Source: Tenrec ecaudatus
Lineage: Eukaryota; Chordata; Mammalia; Afrosoricida; Tenrecidae
Direction: 5' to 3'
DNA length: 64,000 nucleotides
NCBI RefSeq assembly: GCF_050624435.1
Contig: NC_134531.1
Coordinates: 251,362,812-251,426,811 of the forward strand
Under the pieces are notes generated by a model. That model saw only the letters and a list, made by a program, of their open reading frames with translations. It made no database searches and was not told the origin of the DNA. The position numbers were made by a program, and so were the translations under genes. Positions 11,890 through 24,171 of the stretch are shown in pieces (within the stretch, counting starts at the first letter, position 1; the number at the start of each line of letters is the position of its first letter).

Positions 11890-12160
11890 TGTGGGAAGAG
11901 CTAGATTCCCCAAGAGGAGACTTGTATGAAGATTCCCATCTCTCTCCACCCTCACCAGCATTTGTTGATATTGTTTTTGTTTGTTTGCTTTTACCTTTGC
12001 TATTAATGTCTTGGTGAGATGATATCTCACTGTTGTTTCCATTTGCATCTCTTTAATGGCTAATGATTGCAAACATTTCTTCATTGTTTGTTGACTGACA
12101 TTGCCTGAATGTCTTCTTTGGTGAAACATATGCTCCTGTTCTCTGCCTATTCTACTTCTT
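11890..12160 (-). mobile_element. LINE-1 fragment (ORF2 3' end)
   Basis: On the plus strand, 'tctctccaccctcaccagca', 'ttggtgagatgatatctcac', 'catttgcatctctttaatgg' and 'atgtcttctttggtgaaaca' follow the reverse complement of the last part of mammalian L1 ORF2 and its start of 3' UTR. It is a worn relic, with an R3 copy inserted at its right-hand edge. Confidence 0.75.
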
Positions 12161-13770
12161 TAAAAAAAAATCATTTTATTGGGGGCTCATACAATGCTCA
12201 TCACAATCCATGCATACATCCATCGTGTCAAGAACATATGTACATTTGTTGCCATCATCATTGTCAAAACATTTGCCTTCTACTTGAGCTCTTAATATCT
12301 GCTGCTCATTTCCCCCTCCCTCCCCACTCCCCCCTACCTCATGAACCCTTCATCATTCATAAATTATTATTTTGTCATATGTTACACCGTCTGACGTCTC
12401 CCCCCGCCTTCTTCTCTGCTGTCCATCTCCCAGGGAGGAGGCTATACGTAGATTCTTGTAATTATTTACCCCTTTCTACCCTACATTCTCTCCACCCTCC
12501 AGGCTTCGCCACTCTCACCATTAGTCCTGAAGGAGTCATCTGTCCTGGATTCCGTGTTTCCAGTTGCTATCTGTACCTATGTACATACTCTGGCCTAGCC
12601 AGATTTGTAAAGTAGAATTGGTTCATGATAGTGGGGAAGGGGGCACAGAAAGCATTTAAGAAATAGAGTAAAGTTATATGTTTCATCGTTACTACTCTGC
12701 ACCCTGACTGGGTCATCTCCTCCCATAACCCTTCAGTAAGGGGGTGTCTGGTTGGCTACCAATGGGCTTTGAGTCTCCACTCTGCACTCACCCACATTTA
12801 CAATGATATGATTTTTTGTTCCTTGATGCTTGATACCTGATCCCTTGTACAGATTGTGGTCACACAGGCTGGTGTGTTTCTTCCATGTGGGTTTTGTTGC
12901 TTCTGAATTGATGGCCAGTTGTTTATCTTCGAGCCTTTAAGACCCCAGATGCTATAACTTTTGATAGGCAGGCACCATCAGCTTTCTTCACCACATTTGC
13001 TTATGCACGTTTGTCTTCATTGATCATATCAGGGAGATGGGCACCCATTGATATGATTTTTAGTTCTTTGAGGTCTGATAACTGGTCCCTTCTACACCTT
13101 GTGGTCAGACAAGCTGGTGTGCTTCTTCCATGTGGACTTTGATGCTTCTCAGCTAGATGGTCGCTTGTTTATCTTCAAGCCTTTAAGACCCCAGATGCTA
13201 TGTCTTTTGATAGTTGGGCACCGTCAGCTTTCTTCGCCACATTTGCTTATGGACACATTTTTCTTCAGCAATCGTGCCGGGAAAGTGTGCATCCTGGACT
13301 GTCTGTTTAATAGAACAATGTATTCTTGCATTGAGTAAGTGCTTGAGTGGAGGCCCAATGTCCATCTGTTGCCTTAATGCTAAACCTATAAATATATGCA
13401 CACAGATCTGTTTCCCCACACTCTTACATAAATATATTTACATATGTACATTCCAGTCTTTAGACCTCTATAAATACCCTTTGTCACCTAGTTCTTTCCT
13501 CTATTTCCTTCTACTTTCCTCTTGTCCCACTATCATCCTCATCCTTCATTTGGATTTCAGTAATTTCTCCTGGTTACCTTGCCCTTGCTGAATCCCTACC
13601 AGGTCTCTCACACCCTCCTTGCTACTGATTTTGGATCACTTATTGCTCCTCTGTCCCTGGGTTTGTCAGCACCACCTCCTTACCCCTTCCTCCCCCTCTC
13701 CTGTGTCCCCCCAGAACAATTGATCCCATTGTCTTTTTCTCCAGACTGTCTATCCAGTCTATATTGTTTG
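12161..13770 (-). mobile_element. R3 repeat, minus strand, double-module copy
   Basis: Reading right to left, this R3 copy ends with a run of A (plus-strand T-rich at 12161-12180, preceded by 'gggggctcatac' in complement). The C-rich block 12305-12340 is the complement of the G/A-only tract. The 246-bp module is duplicated: 'ccacatttgcttatg' is at 12991 and again, slightly changed, at 13237. The 5' end, near 13770, is the complement of the 'aataagataggctggatga' block. The 168- and 125-codon frames here are incidental. Confidence 0.8.
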
Positions 13771-13774
13771 TATT

Positions 13775-13985
13775 TTAGTCGCTGAGGTGTTGAAGGATTG
13801 TTGTTGTTGGGTATTGTTTACAACTTGTTGACAGAGTACAATTGCCCTATTGGATTTTCTAGGCTACAATTTTTATGGAAGTGGATTACCAAGTCTTTCT
13901 CCCTCAGAGTCCCTGGGAGGTTTGGACTGCCATTGTTTCTGTGAGCAGCCAAATACACGACGTTTGCACCACCAGTCCATCTACG
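13775..13985 (-). repeat. AfroSINE
   Basis: The plus strand shows a 'ttgttgttggg' tail, then 'cagagtacaattgccctatt', 'ggattttctaggctacaatt', 'tttatggaagtggattacca' and 'agtctttctccctcagag', the reverse complement of AfroSINE in correct order. Confidence 0.75.
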
Positions 13986-15595
13986 ACATAAACCCAAGCA
14001 CTAAAAAGCACCTCCCTTTCTTCTTCAGTGTGATTTCGCTCTTTGATACTGTCAACAGGCTACTCAAATCGCAACCTGTGTGTCATCCTGTTAATAATTG
14101 TAACAAAACTGTTAACGTGATTTCAAAACCATAAATTTGTATCTTTGAGAAAATCAGAATGAACTTATTTAAGATATATTTATTTGATTTTTCTATTGTA
14201 TTATTTTTTTAATCTTCTAGAAGAATTTTGGAATGCTAAGGAGAGAGAAAGAAAGAAAAAGAAATAGAGAAACAAAAACAGGAAGCACAGGAGGTGGAAA
14301 AGGAAAGGTACTACCAAGGGAAGGAAAAATTTGCTCATCTGCACCACATTTTAAAATTTATTCCTGCGTCCTAAATTGCTTATAATCTCTGCAAAAGGAA
14401 AGACAGAAAAGAAAAATAATGCTCTACCTCTCTTTTCTGTTTGCTTCTGTCTTCTCTGTCCCTGCCCTTCCGATCCTCAGCCTGTATTTCCCTTGTGTAC
14501 ATTTTCTTATCACCATGAGCTTCTGGTTTTTGCCTGACCTTTCCAATGACTCTGGAAACATTTGAGGGTCTGAAGATAGTAGTGAAGTTGGTCCAGAGAC
14601 TTAACTCTGGTGTTTTCCCATAGCACCAAGGTGGGGAAGCATGATTTACCTTGTCATATTCATTCCCCACCAAATTGTCACTTGGATAGTCCTTCCCCAT
14701 CATAGCTGTCTTAAATGTTGATTTCATTTATATGAGAATAGCTTAGTACAGCAGGAAGTGACCACCAACTCTTATTACCTCATTATTGTTCACACTCCCC
14801 CCAGTCAATCTGCAGTGGGTCTAGGGAAATTTTAGTGGAAATGGATCCTCATTCTCATGTTTAGCTGCTATGATAATTGGTCTTTTCTATGTATTTCACT
14901 CCTCCAGGAAACCTGCTCCAAGCAGCTGTATCATTTAACATACAGCAATATATTGGTTTCTCCCACCATTTAATCACTTTGACATCAGAATTTATTTTAT
15001 TGTGTTCTCTTATTTTTCAATGGGTTTCTCAGCTCAAATCCCGCAGTTTAACTTATGGTAGGTTCTTAGTGAATATTATGTTTAATGTATTAATGAATTC
15101 ATCAATCAATAAGAGAAGAAGGTCTGACCATTTTCTATCCATTAAAAAAAAAACCTTCATACTTGCTCCTCTCTCTAGCTCAATAATGGGGAAATTTTCC
15201 TTAACTGGAAGATAAGAGTTTAAAACAATACTTGTTTTATTAGTTTAAAAGATTCAGAAAAAAAGAAAGACAAGAAAATTCATGGGGACACATAGTATAA
15301 AACTTAAATTTGTGTGTTCCTTGGAGCCATGGACTCTCCTTTGGGCCCATGGACTCTCCTTATGGGAAAGGGTCAAGGAAACTTAGACAAAAGACAGTTT
15401 ATAATTATTTCCATTGTTTTTAAATTAAAATGTAAATTAATCAAATATAATTCAATTAATAATAAGTTAAGGCTTTTTATTTTAAGGCCCATCTCCTCGG
15501 AAAAGGAAATAGAGAGGAAAGGAGGAAGTAGTTTAAATCCCCAAGTTTTGCAATTTTACCAATATTAAGAGGCAATTGAAGCTTTCTGTGATGAA
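13986..15595. other. Unclassified DNA
   Basis: No gene is recognised. A 115-codon minus-strand frame at 14380-14727 has a Lys/Arg/Glu-rich C-terminal part but no recognisable domain, no start or splice context, and overlaps low-complexity purine-rich DNA. I do not call it a gene. 14240-14330 is purine-rich. Confidence 0.4.
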
Positions 15596-15738
15596 ATTAG
15601 AAATCAAATGCAATTGAGGGTCAGAAGAACTGATTTTAGTCCCATTTTGTGACCAAAAAATAGTCGATAAAATACAGTATTTTCCTCTTTCAGTTTCAGT
15701 TTCCTCATTAAAAAAAAATAGGTTAAGGGAAACTTCTT
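15596..15738 (+). repeat. Probable MIR SINE relic
   Basis: A 'gattttagtcccattttgtg' phrase followed 90 bp later by 'cagtttcagtttcctcatta' matches the middle and 3' part of MIR (consensus 'cctcagtttcctcatctgta'). Divergence is high. Confidence 0.55.
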
Positions 15739-16269
15739 TTCCACCGTACAAAAATGTTTTGAGAGTGCACACAAATCATACATTGAATGTGACTTTTGAT
15801 GGAGAGGAGATAAAAAGCTTTATAAGCATTATAGAAGTTGACTTACACTTTGGTATAAGACTACTATTGTTCTCTATGTGATTACAAGTCCATCTGGGTA
15901 TTCCTCATCCAGTTCCAACTGTAGGCATGGATTTCCTACATTTCCTCTAGAAGGGAGTACAGAAGTTCCCTGTGAGGAAAAGTGAAATTAATAGCTGAGT
16001 GGCTTCCAGAATAACAGATATCATGTCTAATTTCCTACTGTTTTCTGCCGGTGCTGCTCCAATGGATATCACTATATAACTCTCAAGATGTTGAGTAAAT
16101 TCATCCACAGTACATCTTCAGGCAGAAAGCAGTGGTGGTGAACACAGGGTTTTCTGCTATTCATGGCTTCAAGTAACAAAAACAGTCATAAAAATATCGC
16201 ACTGAAAAACACCATCAATATTTGTGTACAGGCATATGGCTCTGAAGACATCTAAACCTGTGGATTTAG
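15739..16269. other. Unclassified DNA
   Basis: Nothing recognised. Confidence 0.4.
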
Positions 16270-17030
16270 TTGGACATCTCACTTAGATGGCTGCTTCTTT
16301 GGAAACAAGTCTTTAAGACCTCAGAGGCTATTTTATCTGACAGCTGGGTACCATCTAATTTTTCATCACACTTTTCTATAGCATTCATATCTTCTGTGTT
16401 CCCTTCCTGAAGGCAAGTGTGCAGCAGAGCCATGATGTGGGAACTATTCTTCCACAAAAGAGTTATCAGGAAGGGATGATTCAACCAAGGTGCAGTGTAG
16501 CACCAACAAAACACACATCATTCCTCTAGTTCCCGAATGCCTCCTGCCCCCAACTAGCATGACTCAGTTCTACCTTAAAAATCTGGCTAAACTGGAGAAC
16601 ACACATTGGTACAGATAAGAGCCCTTGACACATGGAATTTGGGACAGATAAACTTCTCAGGAACAGTAGTGAGAGTAGCGATATCATGAGGGTAGGGGAA
16701 TGGCCGGGGAGGGGAAAGGGGTAGAGAAGGGAGCCCCATCACAAGGTTGGATATATAGCCTGCCCCCCTCCCCCCGAAGGGGATGAATAACAGAAATGTG
16801 GGTGAAGGGAGACAATAGACAGTGTAAGATACAGAATAATAATAACAATATATAATCGATCAAGGATTCTCAAGGACAGGAGAGTGGGGGGAGGGAGAGG
16901 GGAAAAGAGGAGCTTATACCAAGGGCTCAAGTAGAAAGGGCTTTGGAAATGATGATGCCAACGTATGTACAAATATATGTGAAACGACTGATGCATTGGC
17001 TGTTATAAGAGCGGTAAAAGACCCATAGTG
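16270..17030 (+). mobile_element. R3 repeat with inverted 5' segment
   Basis: From about 16455 to 17030 the R3 3' region reads on the plus strand: 'cctctagttcccgaatgcct', 'ttctaccttaaaaatctggc', a G/A-only tract at 16881-16910, 'aagggctcaagtagaaaggg'. The preceding 16270-16425 is R3 module sequence on the opposite strand: 'gatggctgcttctttgg' and 'aagtctttaagacctcagag'. A 5' inversion of this kind is the known signature of twin priming during L1 retroposition. The copy stops before its AATAAA and is fused to the next feature. Confidence 0.7.
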
Positions 17031-17615
17031 ATACGGGGGACAAAACTGGAGACAGTGTGGGAATTGTGCCCAATCTGACCCCACCACACCAGGGGAACAC
17101 ACTAAGGGCATGCAACAGAGCAGCATGGGGAACAAAGCAATTAAGTCCCTGATGAATACAAAGAGATAGACTTTGGGGCCAGAGCATGGCACCCCATCAG
17201 ACTCCATTGATAAACACTCCTAAGGTCAGCAAACAGACATGGAACTATTTATAGGCTTTTCTCTTTTTTTGTCATTAGTTTTTGTTGTTGTTGTTGTTTT
17301 GTTTTGCTTTGTTTTGTTTTTGTGCTTATTATTGTTTCTGCATGTCTATCTAGATAACACAGGTCGGATACACAAGCAGAGGAGTAAACAACGGACCAAT
17401 AGTTTTAGGGGGACTCAGGAGAGGGGGAGGCAGGGAAAAGGAAGGGGGCTTGTCAACAAACCCAGGGACAAGGGATCAACAAATGATCTAAAATTGATGC
17501 CTAGTGGGACTTGATCAAGGGCAATGGAGCCAAAAGAAATTACTGAAACTCGAATGAAAGCCAAACATGATAGTGGAACAAGAGCAAAGCCCCTAAAACC
17601 CATTCTTGAATCTAT
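17031..17615 (+). mobile_element. R3 repeat, upstream block only
   Basis: The sequence from 'gatacgggggacaaaact' through 'ttggggccagagcatggcac', a GTT/GTTTT-rich stretch (17281-17330) and 'aagggcaatggagccaaaag' equals the upstream third of R3 (compare 50720-51300). It lies downstream of the R3 3' end above, so the usual order is reversed. The junction has the short shared word GACCC. Confidence 0.75.
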
Positions 17616-18786
17616 GATGTTTTAAATCTGTTTTTGGCTCCCTTTAGAAACCTTCTTGTTAATTTATGATAGAGAGTCTTATTGCTCATCTTCCTGGGGC
17701 ATAAAGATCTTCTATTAGTACTGTCATTGATTATCCCCTTGTACTAATTTTTTAGATCACTGTTGAGAAAGGGATATTGAGCCAATGTGGGCTACCTCCA
17801 TATCACAATACCTGAATTGTTCACTTACACAGGATGGATGTTATTTACACAAACAATGGGAGTTGGTTGTCAGGGAAAATTTACAATAATTTCACTGAGA
17901 AATTTTACAATAGTGCTTGATGTGATTGAACTATGGAGCGATATGACATATGTATTAGTGTTCGATAAAATGATTTTGGGAAATATATGGGTATGTTTGT
18001 TCATTGAGAATGTCATTCACAGGTTTGCCAGATTAATATATATCATAATACAGCATATAGGGCATGTAGTAAGTCAGTGATTGTTGACTACTGACAGTTC
18101 AATCATCTTGGTATAGCTGTCTTCTGCTTCTTCAAACACCATGAATTTTCAGTCGTTAAGTCCTCAGATTACAAGTGTGTAGGAATTAAGTTCAGTTCAT
18201 CTGGTGGAGTTTCCACACTGGATCTCTCTGGTGCAGACTTTGGAGCATGTTGTGTACCTTGAAGATCCAGGATTCAATGGCCGAGTGTTCTATGACACTT
18301 GGTCTGGGTCCTCAGGATGTTCTCAGAAATGCAAGTCAATGTTGCTTATTTGATGCATATTACAAAGAATATCCCCTCTTTCCCTCCTTAAAAGTATTTA
18401 ATCATTTTTCTCCCCACTTGCAGGTTAGTTCTCCCTGCTTTTCTAAAAAGAGTCTAGCAGACATGTCTGCTCCCTTTCCCCTCTCCTGACTTGACTTTCC
18501 AATCAGTATCCCTCATCCCTCTGACAGGGATGTCATCATTGCTCATCAGGGTGACATCATTGTAACTCTGCATGGCAGCCCTTCAGTAGTCAACATCCTC
18601 CTCCCCACCCCTTGACACTTTGATCCCAGCTGACATGAGGAGCCCTCCACCAAAGTGACCATCAAGATACACCTGGGGAGGATAACATATTAACACGAGT
18701 CAGGCTCCCTAGCATGCTATCTGAAACCAAGAATATCCCATGTTTGTGAATAGGAAGACTTGACATTGTGAAAATGTAAATATTCC
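17616..18786. other. Unclassified DNA
   Basis: No gene or named repeat. Reading frames at 17787-18080 and 18247-18489 have no recognisable motif. Confidence 0.4.
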
Positions 18787-19299
18787 TGTGCTAGTTTGTG
18801 TAGACTAGATAAACAAATTCAAATAGATACTCATATGTGTATAAGAAAGAGGTTTATCTACTAGAGCAATTGAATATTGAGAAAACCTCCCAGCCCGGAC
18901 CAGATCAAGTCCCTAAATCCTATATTATTAGCCCGTATGTCCAATACCAATCTATAAAGTCCTTTTCAGATTCATGCAACACATGCAATGACACCAAATG
19001 CAGGAAGATCACAGACCAGGTGGTGGAAGGTCTTGTGGATCCAGTGGCATTGTAAGCATCTTAGTGTTGGCAGGGGTCTTCATGTGGCTCCTTAAGCTCC
19101 AGAGCTCTAGTGTAGCTCCATGTGTCTTTTCTATGGAAATGTCTGGCTGGGAGTAAGCATGTGCCCTGCCTCCAGTAAGCTATTTATCTCCTGAGTGCCT
19201 CCAAATGAGGTCCTCAAGCTGCGACCTGATTGACAGACTAAACTCCACCCCTTCACTCTTAAGACTTTCAGCTTGACAGCAGGTTATGTAACTACCACA
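18787..19299 (-). mobile_element. ERVL/MLT2-like solo LTR
   Basis: The plus strand begins TGTGCTAGTTTGTGTAGACT and ends 'ttatgtaactaccaca', the reverse complement of the family start TGTGGTAGTTACATAA. It belongs to the same subfamily as 6662-7165 and 29296-29863. No clear 5-bp duplication is seen (ATTCC versus ACCCG). Its right edge abuts L1 ORF2 sequence. Confidence 0.75.
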
Positions 19300-20483
19300 A
19301 CCCGTAAAGCAATCTACAAATTCAATGCAATTCTGATCCAAAATCCAACATTATCCTTTTAAGAGATGGAAAAACTAATTACCAACTTTGTATGGAGAGA
19401 AAAGAAGACAAAGGCAAAGAACTCCTCAAAAAGAATAAAGTGGGTGATCTTGCACTACCCGACTTCAAGCCCTACAACATGGCCAGAGTCTTCCAAACAG
19501 CCTAGTACTGGTATAATGATCAATACATACATCAGTGGAGCACAACAGAAAGCCCAGAAATAAAAACATCCACACACAGACAACTGATTTTTGACAAAGG
19601 CCCAATGGGCATTAAATGGGAAGAGGATGCCTTCTTTGATGAATGGTGCTGGAAAACTGGATATCATGTGCAGAAGAATGAAACAAGACCCATACCTCCC
19701 CATGTACAAAAATAAACTCAAGGTGGATCAAAGATCTAAATATAACACCCAAAGCTATCAGGAGCATCAATAAAAGAATTGGGACTAAGCAATGTACCCT
19801 AGCACAGGGCATCCCTGGGCTACCCAATATAGCAAAGGAAGCACACACTATGGAAGACAAAATGGATGAATGGGGCTTAGTAAAAATAAGACACTGTGTA
19901 CATCAAAAGCTTTCATTCAAGGGGTAAAATGAGAGCCCACAAAGTGAGTAAAGAGAGTTAACAATGACTTAATGGACAAAAGACTAATTACTAAAAAATC
20001 TACAATGCACTGCAAGCCTAAAATAAGAAGGAAAAAAAAACAACACCAAAAAAACCTATTAACTCTCTGACAAAGCAGGCAAAGGACCTGAGAAAGGACG
20101 ACACCCACATGACTCATCAAAAACAGGAGGAAATGCAGTTTCACTAGCCATTCAGGAAGTGTACGTCAAAACAACCGTGAAATACCATCTCACACCCATC
20201 ACTATAGACCAGTTTTTAAAATTGAGAATGACAAATGCTGTAGAGGGTGTGGAGAGACTGGAACTCTTATCCACTGCTGGTGGGCTAATAAACACGCGCA
20301 ACCACTGTGGAAAGTGATATGGTGATTCCTAAAACACACAGCAATAAAAATGCCATGTGATCCAGCAATATCATTACTGGTCATTTGTCCCCCAAATAAC
20401 AAACATTGCAGCATATTTCACAATAGGAAGGAGTTGGAAACAAACTAAATTCTCATCAGTTTAAAAAAACTTTTTAAGGTACA
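19300..20483 (+). mobile_element. LINE-1 relic: ORF2 3' part and 3' UTR
   Basis: Recognisable L1 ORF2 phrases in order: 'aaagcaatctacaaattcaa', 'gatcttgcactacccgactt', 'tactggtataatgatcaat', 'caaaggcccaatgggcatta', then the terminal 'ataccatctcacacc' and 'ccactgctggtggg' of the ORF2 end. Many stops and frameshifts are present. The R3 sequence does not follow it, so this is an older L1 whose 3' end gives way directly to an RTE tail. Confidence 0.85.
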
Positions 20484-20670
20484 TCATGCTTGATACAGTA
20501 GAAGGTCAGTGAAAAACAGGAAATTCCTCAAAAAGATGGATCCATGGTTTCAACTAAGGTTCAAACATAACAGTGATTGTAGGAACGGTGCAGCACCATG
20601 CCATGTTTCTTCCTGTTGTGCACAGAGTTACTATGAGCCAGAGTCAATTGAGAGCATCTAACAACAACAT
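20484..20670 (+). repeat. RTE LINE 3' tail
   Basis: Starts 'catgcttgatacagtagaag' and continues through 'gttcaaacataacagtgatt', 'ggaacggtgcagcaccatgc' and 'gagccagagtcaattgagag' to 'catctaacaacaacat', the RTE terminus. A second RTE relic follows. Confidence 0.8.
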
Positions 20671-20699
20671 GGGCAAAATATTGAATAAGGCTAGAAGCA

Positions 20700-22690
20700 T
20701 AAAATAAGATGAAAGGACTACACAAGGCCATTACGCCAAAAAGAACTGGTTGACATTCAAGCATTTCTAGGATAGCTTATGACCAAGAACCAATGGTATT
20801 GAAGAAGTCATCAATGTTGTAGTACTGTAGCATTAACCAAAAACACGATTCCAGTAATTGATGGGATAGCTATTGAAATTTTCTAACGCACTGATGAAGG
20901 ACTGGAAAGATTAGTCTTTAACAAGAAATTTGGAAAACAGCTCTGTGGCCAGTAGATTAGAAGAGATCTATGTTTGTACTCATCCCAAAGAAAGGTTGCC
21001 CGATAGAATGCAGACATTATCTAACAATATCATTAATGTCACACCAAAGAAAAATTCCATTAAAGATCATTTAAAATAGTTGCAGCAGCGCATCAAAAGG
21101 GAACTGCCAGAATTTTAAGCCATATTCAGAAGAGAACATGCTGATATCAAATGGATCCTGGCTGGAGCAGAGAGTGCCAGAAAGATATTTACCACATATA
21201 CTCGTGCATAAGCCAAGCTTTTCATCACGTTTCTAATAAAGTTTTTGTGGTAAAGTGAGTTGTCTCAGCTGACATTTGGGTTGGCTTATACTCAAGTATA
21301 TATGATATGTTTTCATAACTATGCAGAGGCATTCAACTGTGTGTATCATAACAAACTAAGGTTAACTTTGAGAATAATGGGAATCCAGAAGACTTAGTTC
21401 ATGAAAAACCTGGATCACAACAAGGGGATACAGGATGTTTTAAAAACAGGAAAATACATGCCAGGGCTGTCTCCTTTCACTGTATTTATTCAATCTGTAT
21501 GATAAGCAAATAATCTGAAAAAGTAGGCTTCATGAATAAAAATTCAGCAGCAAGCCTGGAAGAATACTTATTACCAACCTGCAATATGCAGATGACACAA
21601 CCTCGCTTGCTGAAAGTGAGGAGGACTTGAAGTACCTGCTGCTGAAAATGAAAGACTGTAGCCTGCATGGATTGTAATTCAATAGAAAGGAAATCAAATC
21701 CTCGCAACTGCACCAATAGACAGCATCTTGATCAATGGAGACTAGATTGAATTTGTCAAGTACTTCAGTGTACTTGGATGCACACAATAAATAAATCAAT
21801 AGATATTGAGTAAATCTGTTGCAAAAGACAGCTTACAAGTGGTAAAGAGCAGAGGTGCCACTTTGAGAACTAAGGTGCATCTGACCCAAACAATAGTGTT
21901 TTCTGCTGTCTCCTTTGAATGTGGAAGCAGGACAATGAGTATGGAGAACCAGAGGAGAATTGGCACATTTGAATCTTTAGTCCAATAGGCATTGCTTATG
22001 GAGGGATTCAGTACGGATTATAACTCACTGTAAAGAAAACCAAACTCCTCGCAACTGGACCAGTAGGTAATATCATGATACATGGAGAAAGGGTTAAAGT
22101 TCTCTCACTTGGATCTACAATGAATGCTTATGGAAGCAGAAGTCAAAAGATCAAATGGTGCGTTGCAGTTGAGTAAATCCCCTGCACAAAACCTCCTTAA
22201 AGTTTGAAAAACAAGTTGGTTATCAGAAGACTAAGGTGCACCTTACCCAAGCCAGGATATTTTCAATTGCCCCATGGCAATTGAACTTACATGGGAAAGT
22301 TGGACACTGAATAAGGAAGACCAAGGAAAAATTGATGCACTTGAATTATGCAAAGAATCGTGACAGTACCATGGACTGGCAAACATCAACAAATCTGTCT
22401 TGGAAGAAGTATAGTCAGAAGGCTCCTTAGAGGAACAACTCGGGAGACTTCATTTCACATACTGTGGACATGTTTTCAGGAGACATCAGTCCCCGGAGAA
22501 GGAGAGCATGCTTGGTTAAGTACAGGGGCATCAAAAAAGAGGAAAATTGATTGAGAGTGATTGCAACAATGTGCTCAATTATGATATCCATTGTGAGGAC
22601 ATCACAGAGCCAGGCAGTGCTTTGTTCTGGTGGGCATAGGATCTTAATGAGTAGGAATGGATTCAATGTCACCTACCAACTACAACATGG
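20700..22690 (+). pseudogene. RTE LINE ORF relic (reverse transcriptase region), duplicated 3' part
   Basis: The DNA follows the RTE polyprotein from before the reverse-transcriptase core ('gaccaagaaccaatggtatt', 'cagtaattgatgggatagct', 'ggttgcccgatagaatgcag') to the C-terminal region and tail ('atggactggcaaacatcaac', 'ttgaggacatcacagagcca'-like). Frames are broken throughout; the enzyme would be dead. A small MITE interrupts it at 21192-21305. The C-terminal part occurs twice: about 21690-21990 and about 22010-22350 cover the same consensus region. This suggests a tandem duplication or a second 5'-truncated RTE landing beside the first. Confidence 0.8.
21192..21305. mobile_element. Palindromic MITE, 114 bp, TA target duplication
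   Basis: The left end 'catatatactcgtgcataag' and the right end 'gcttatactcaagtatatat' are near-perfect inverted repeats over about 23 bp. A TA dinucleotide flanks each end (21190-21191, 21306-21307). TA duplication is the mark of Tc1/mariner-type transposase. A second copy of the family is at 42555-43468. It has no coding capacity. Confidence 0.75.
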
Positions 22691-24171
22691 ATGGCTTACT
22701 TTCCACATGTTAATGCTGTACAGAGAAAATCATAAATTCAGATGGGAGTTGGGAACAAAATGACCCCTTCAAACAATGATGCTTTTCCTCCAGGCTCTAC
22801 TCAAATCTAGGTGGACTGGCAAAGAAAAATATACTCACACATAAAACAAGAATGTCTGAAGGTAATTCTTTTTTTTTAATAAACTAGGGGAAATTCGCCC
22901 TTGCTTTCTTAATTGCTTTATAAAGAGGAGAGATTTTGCATGAAAAAAATTAATGAATTCTTAAGTTGAAGATTAAAATGGAAATGTATTTTCCTTTCTG
23001 GGCCTCTCTGTTCCTTATTAGTGTGGGACAGAGAAAGCCATTTTTTTTATTCCTTGTATTGATACTTCAACTGTAGCCATATAGTGTTGGTCAATTGGAA
23101 AACCAGCAATTGTGGAAAGTTTAGTCTGAAGTGTTTTAATGAATCTGATTGTCAAAGATGGTAAAAACCAATGCAGCTGGGAGATGGAATGCAAATACTG
23201 GTGAAGTGCTGTTAATTTCTCATTTGAAGATCAGTGGTTCACCTGTCCATTGAACAGAAAGCATTGTGTTAGGCACCGAGAATATCGTGGTGAACTCCTC
23301 TTAGTTTAGAACTGTATCCCTAAATACCTATTTAATGCAAACCAAAAAACAATTGGGTTAAGGAGTAAAGTTATTTGCAATTTGGGGCTCTGTATCTGTA
23401 TTTAATACTTCTCTCAGTGGGAGTCCTTTGATTTAGCTCAGGATATGCAAACCTTCATGTATGGCAGAGAAGAGCACAAGGCTGCTATATTGAAGGCTCA
23501 CCTACTGACTTAATAGGAACATGTCCAACAAATTGTGATTTCCCACACAGTGCTGAGGCATTAGTATGTGGATGGAGGAGAAGAACTCAACCCTCACGGG
23601 TAACAGACTTTAAAACAAACCAACGGAGCCAGAACTCTTTTAAGCCTATCTAACAAACCATGTGTGAGCCAGATCTCTCCAACAGGACAGGGAATGTGTG
23701 ACCCCTTATGTATTCTAAATGCAGTGTCTGAGGAACTGTAATATGATCACTTTGGTGATTGGAGCAAGATTTATTTTACTGCTAAAGATACACTGGGTCT
23801 AGATCAAGGGAGCCTGTCAGTGGATCATTAGGGAGAATGGAATGCTATGGAACTATGTTGCTAGAATTTTTAAGCTCACTTCTAATTAAAAGCACTTGTG
23901 ATGGGCCTTAACACTGGCATTTGTTCTTGGACTAATTTTTAGTGTAATTCTAAGCAAGTAGTACAAGTAAGCACAAATACATGTCCCAGCCCTTGTGTGC
24001 ATGCTATATGAGAGGTTTCATATATCATTATTATATCCAGTTATCCAGTCTCAGGAACCAAAGAAAGAGGACTGACGTCAAATAACACTTATTCTTCAGT
24101 AAGTTACATGGCAAACTATATACTCACACCAGAAACATATCAGACTGTCTAAAGTGTCTATCTTTCTCTCT
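22691..24171. other. Unclassified DNA
   Basis: No gene or named repeat recognised over 1.5 kb. Confidence 0.4.

Noticed and set aside
12109..12615. A 168-codon plus-strand frame
   Set aside because: It crosses from an L1 relic into a minus-strand R3 copy, so it is an accident of two repeats.
14380..14727. A 115-codon minus-strand frame with a charged C-terminal part
   Set aside because: No domain, conserved motif, splice or promoter context; composition follows purine-rich low-complexity DNA. Could be retested by cross-species conservation.
16990..17060. A true promoter or gene boundary at the change in sequence style
   Set aside because: The change is the fusion of two R3 fragments; no TATA, initiator or CpG signal is present.
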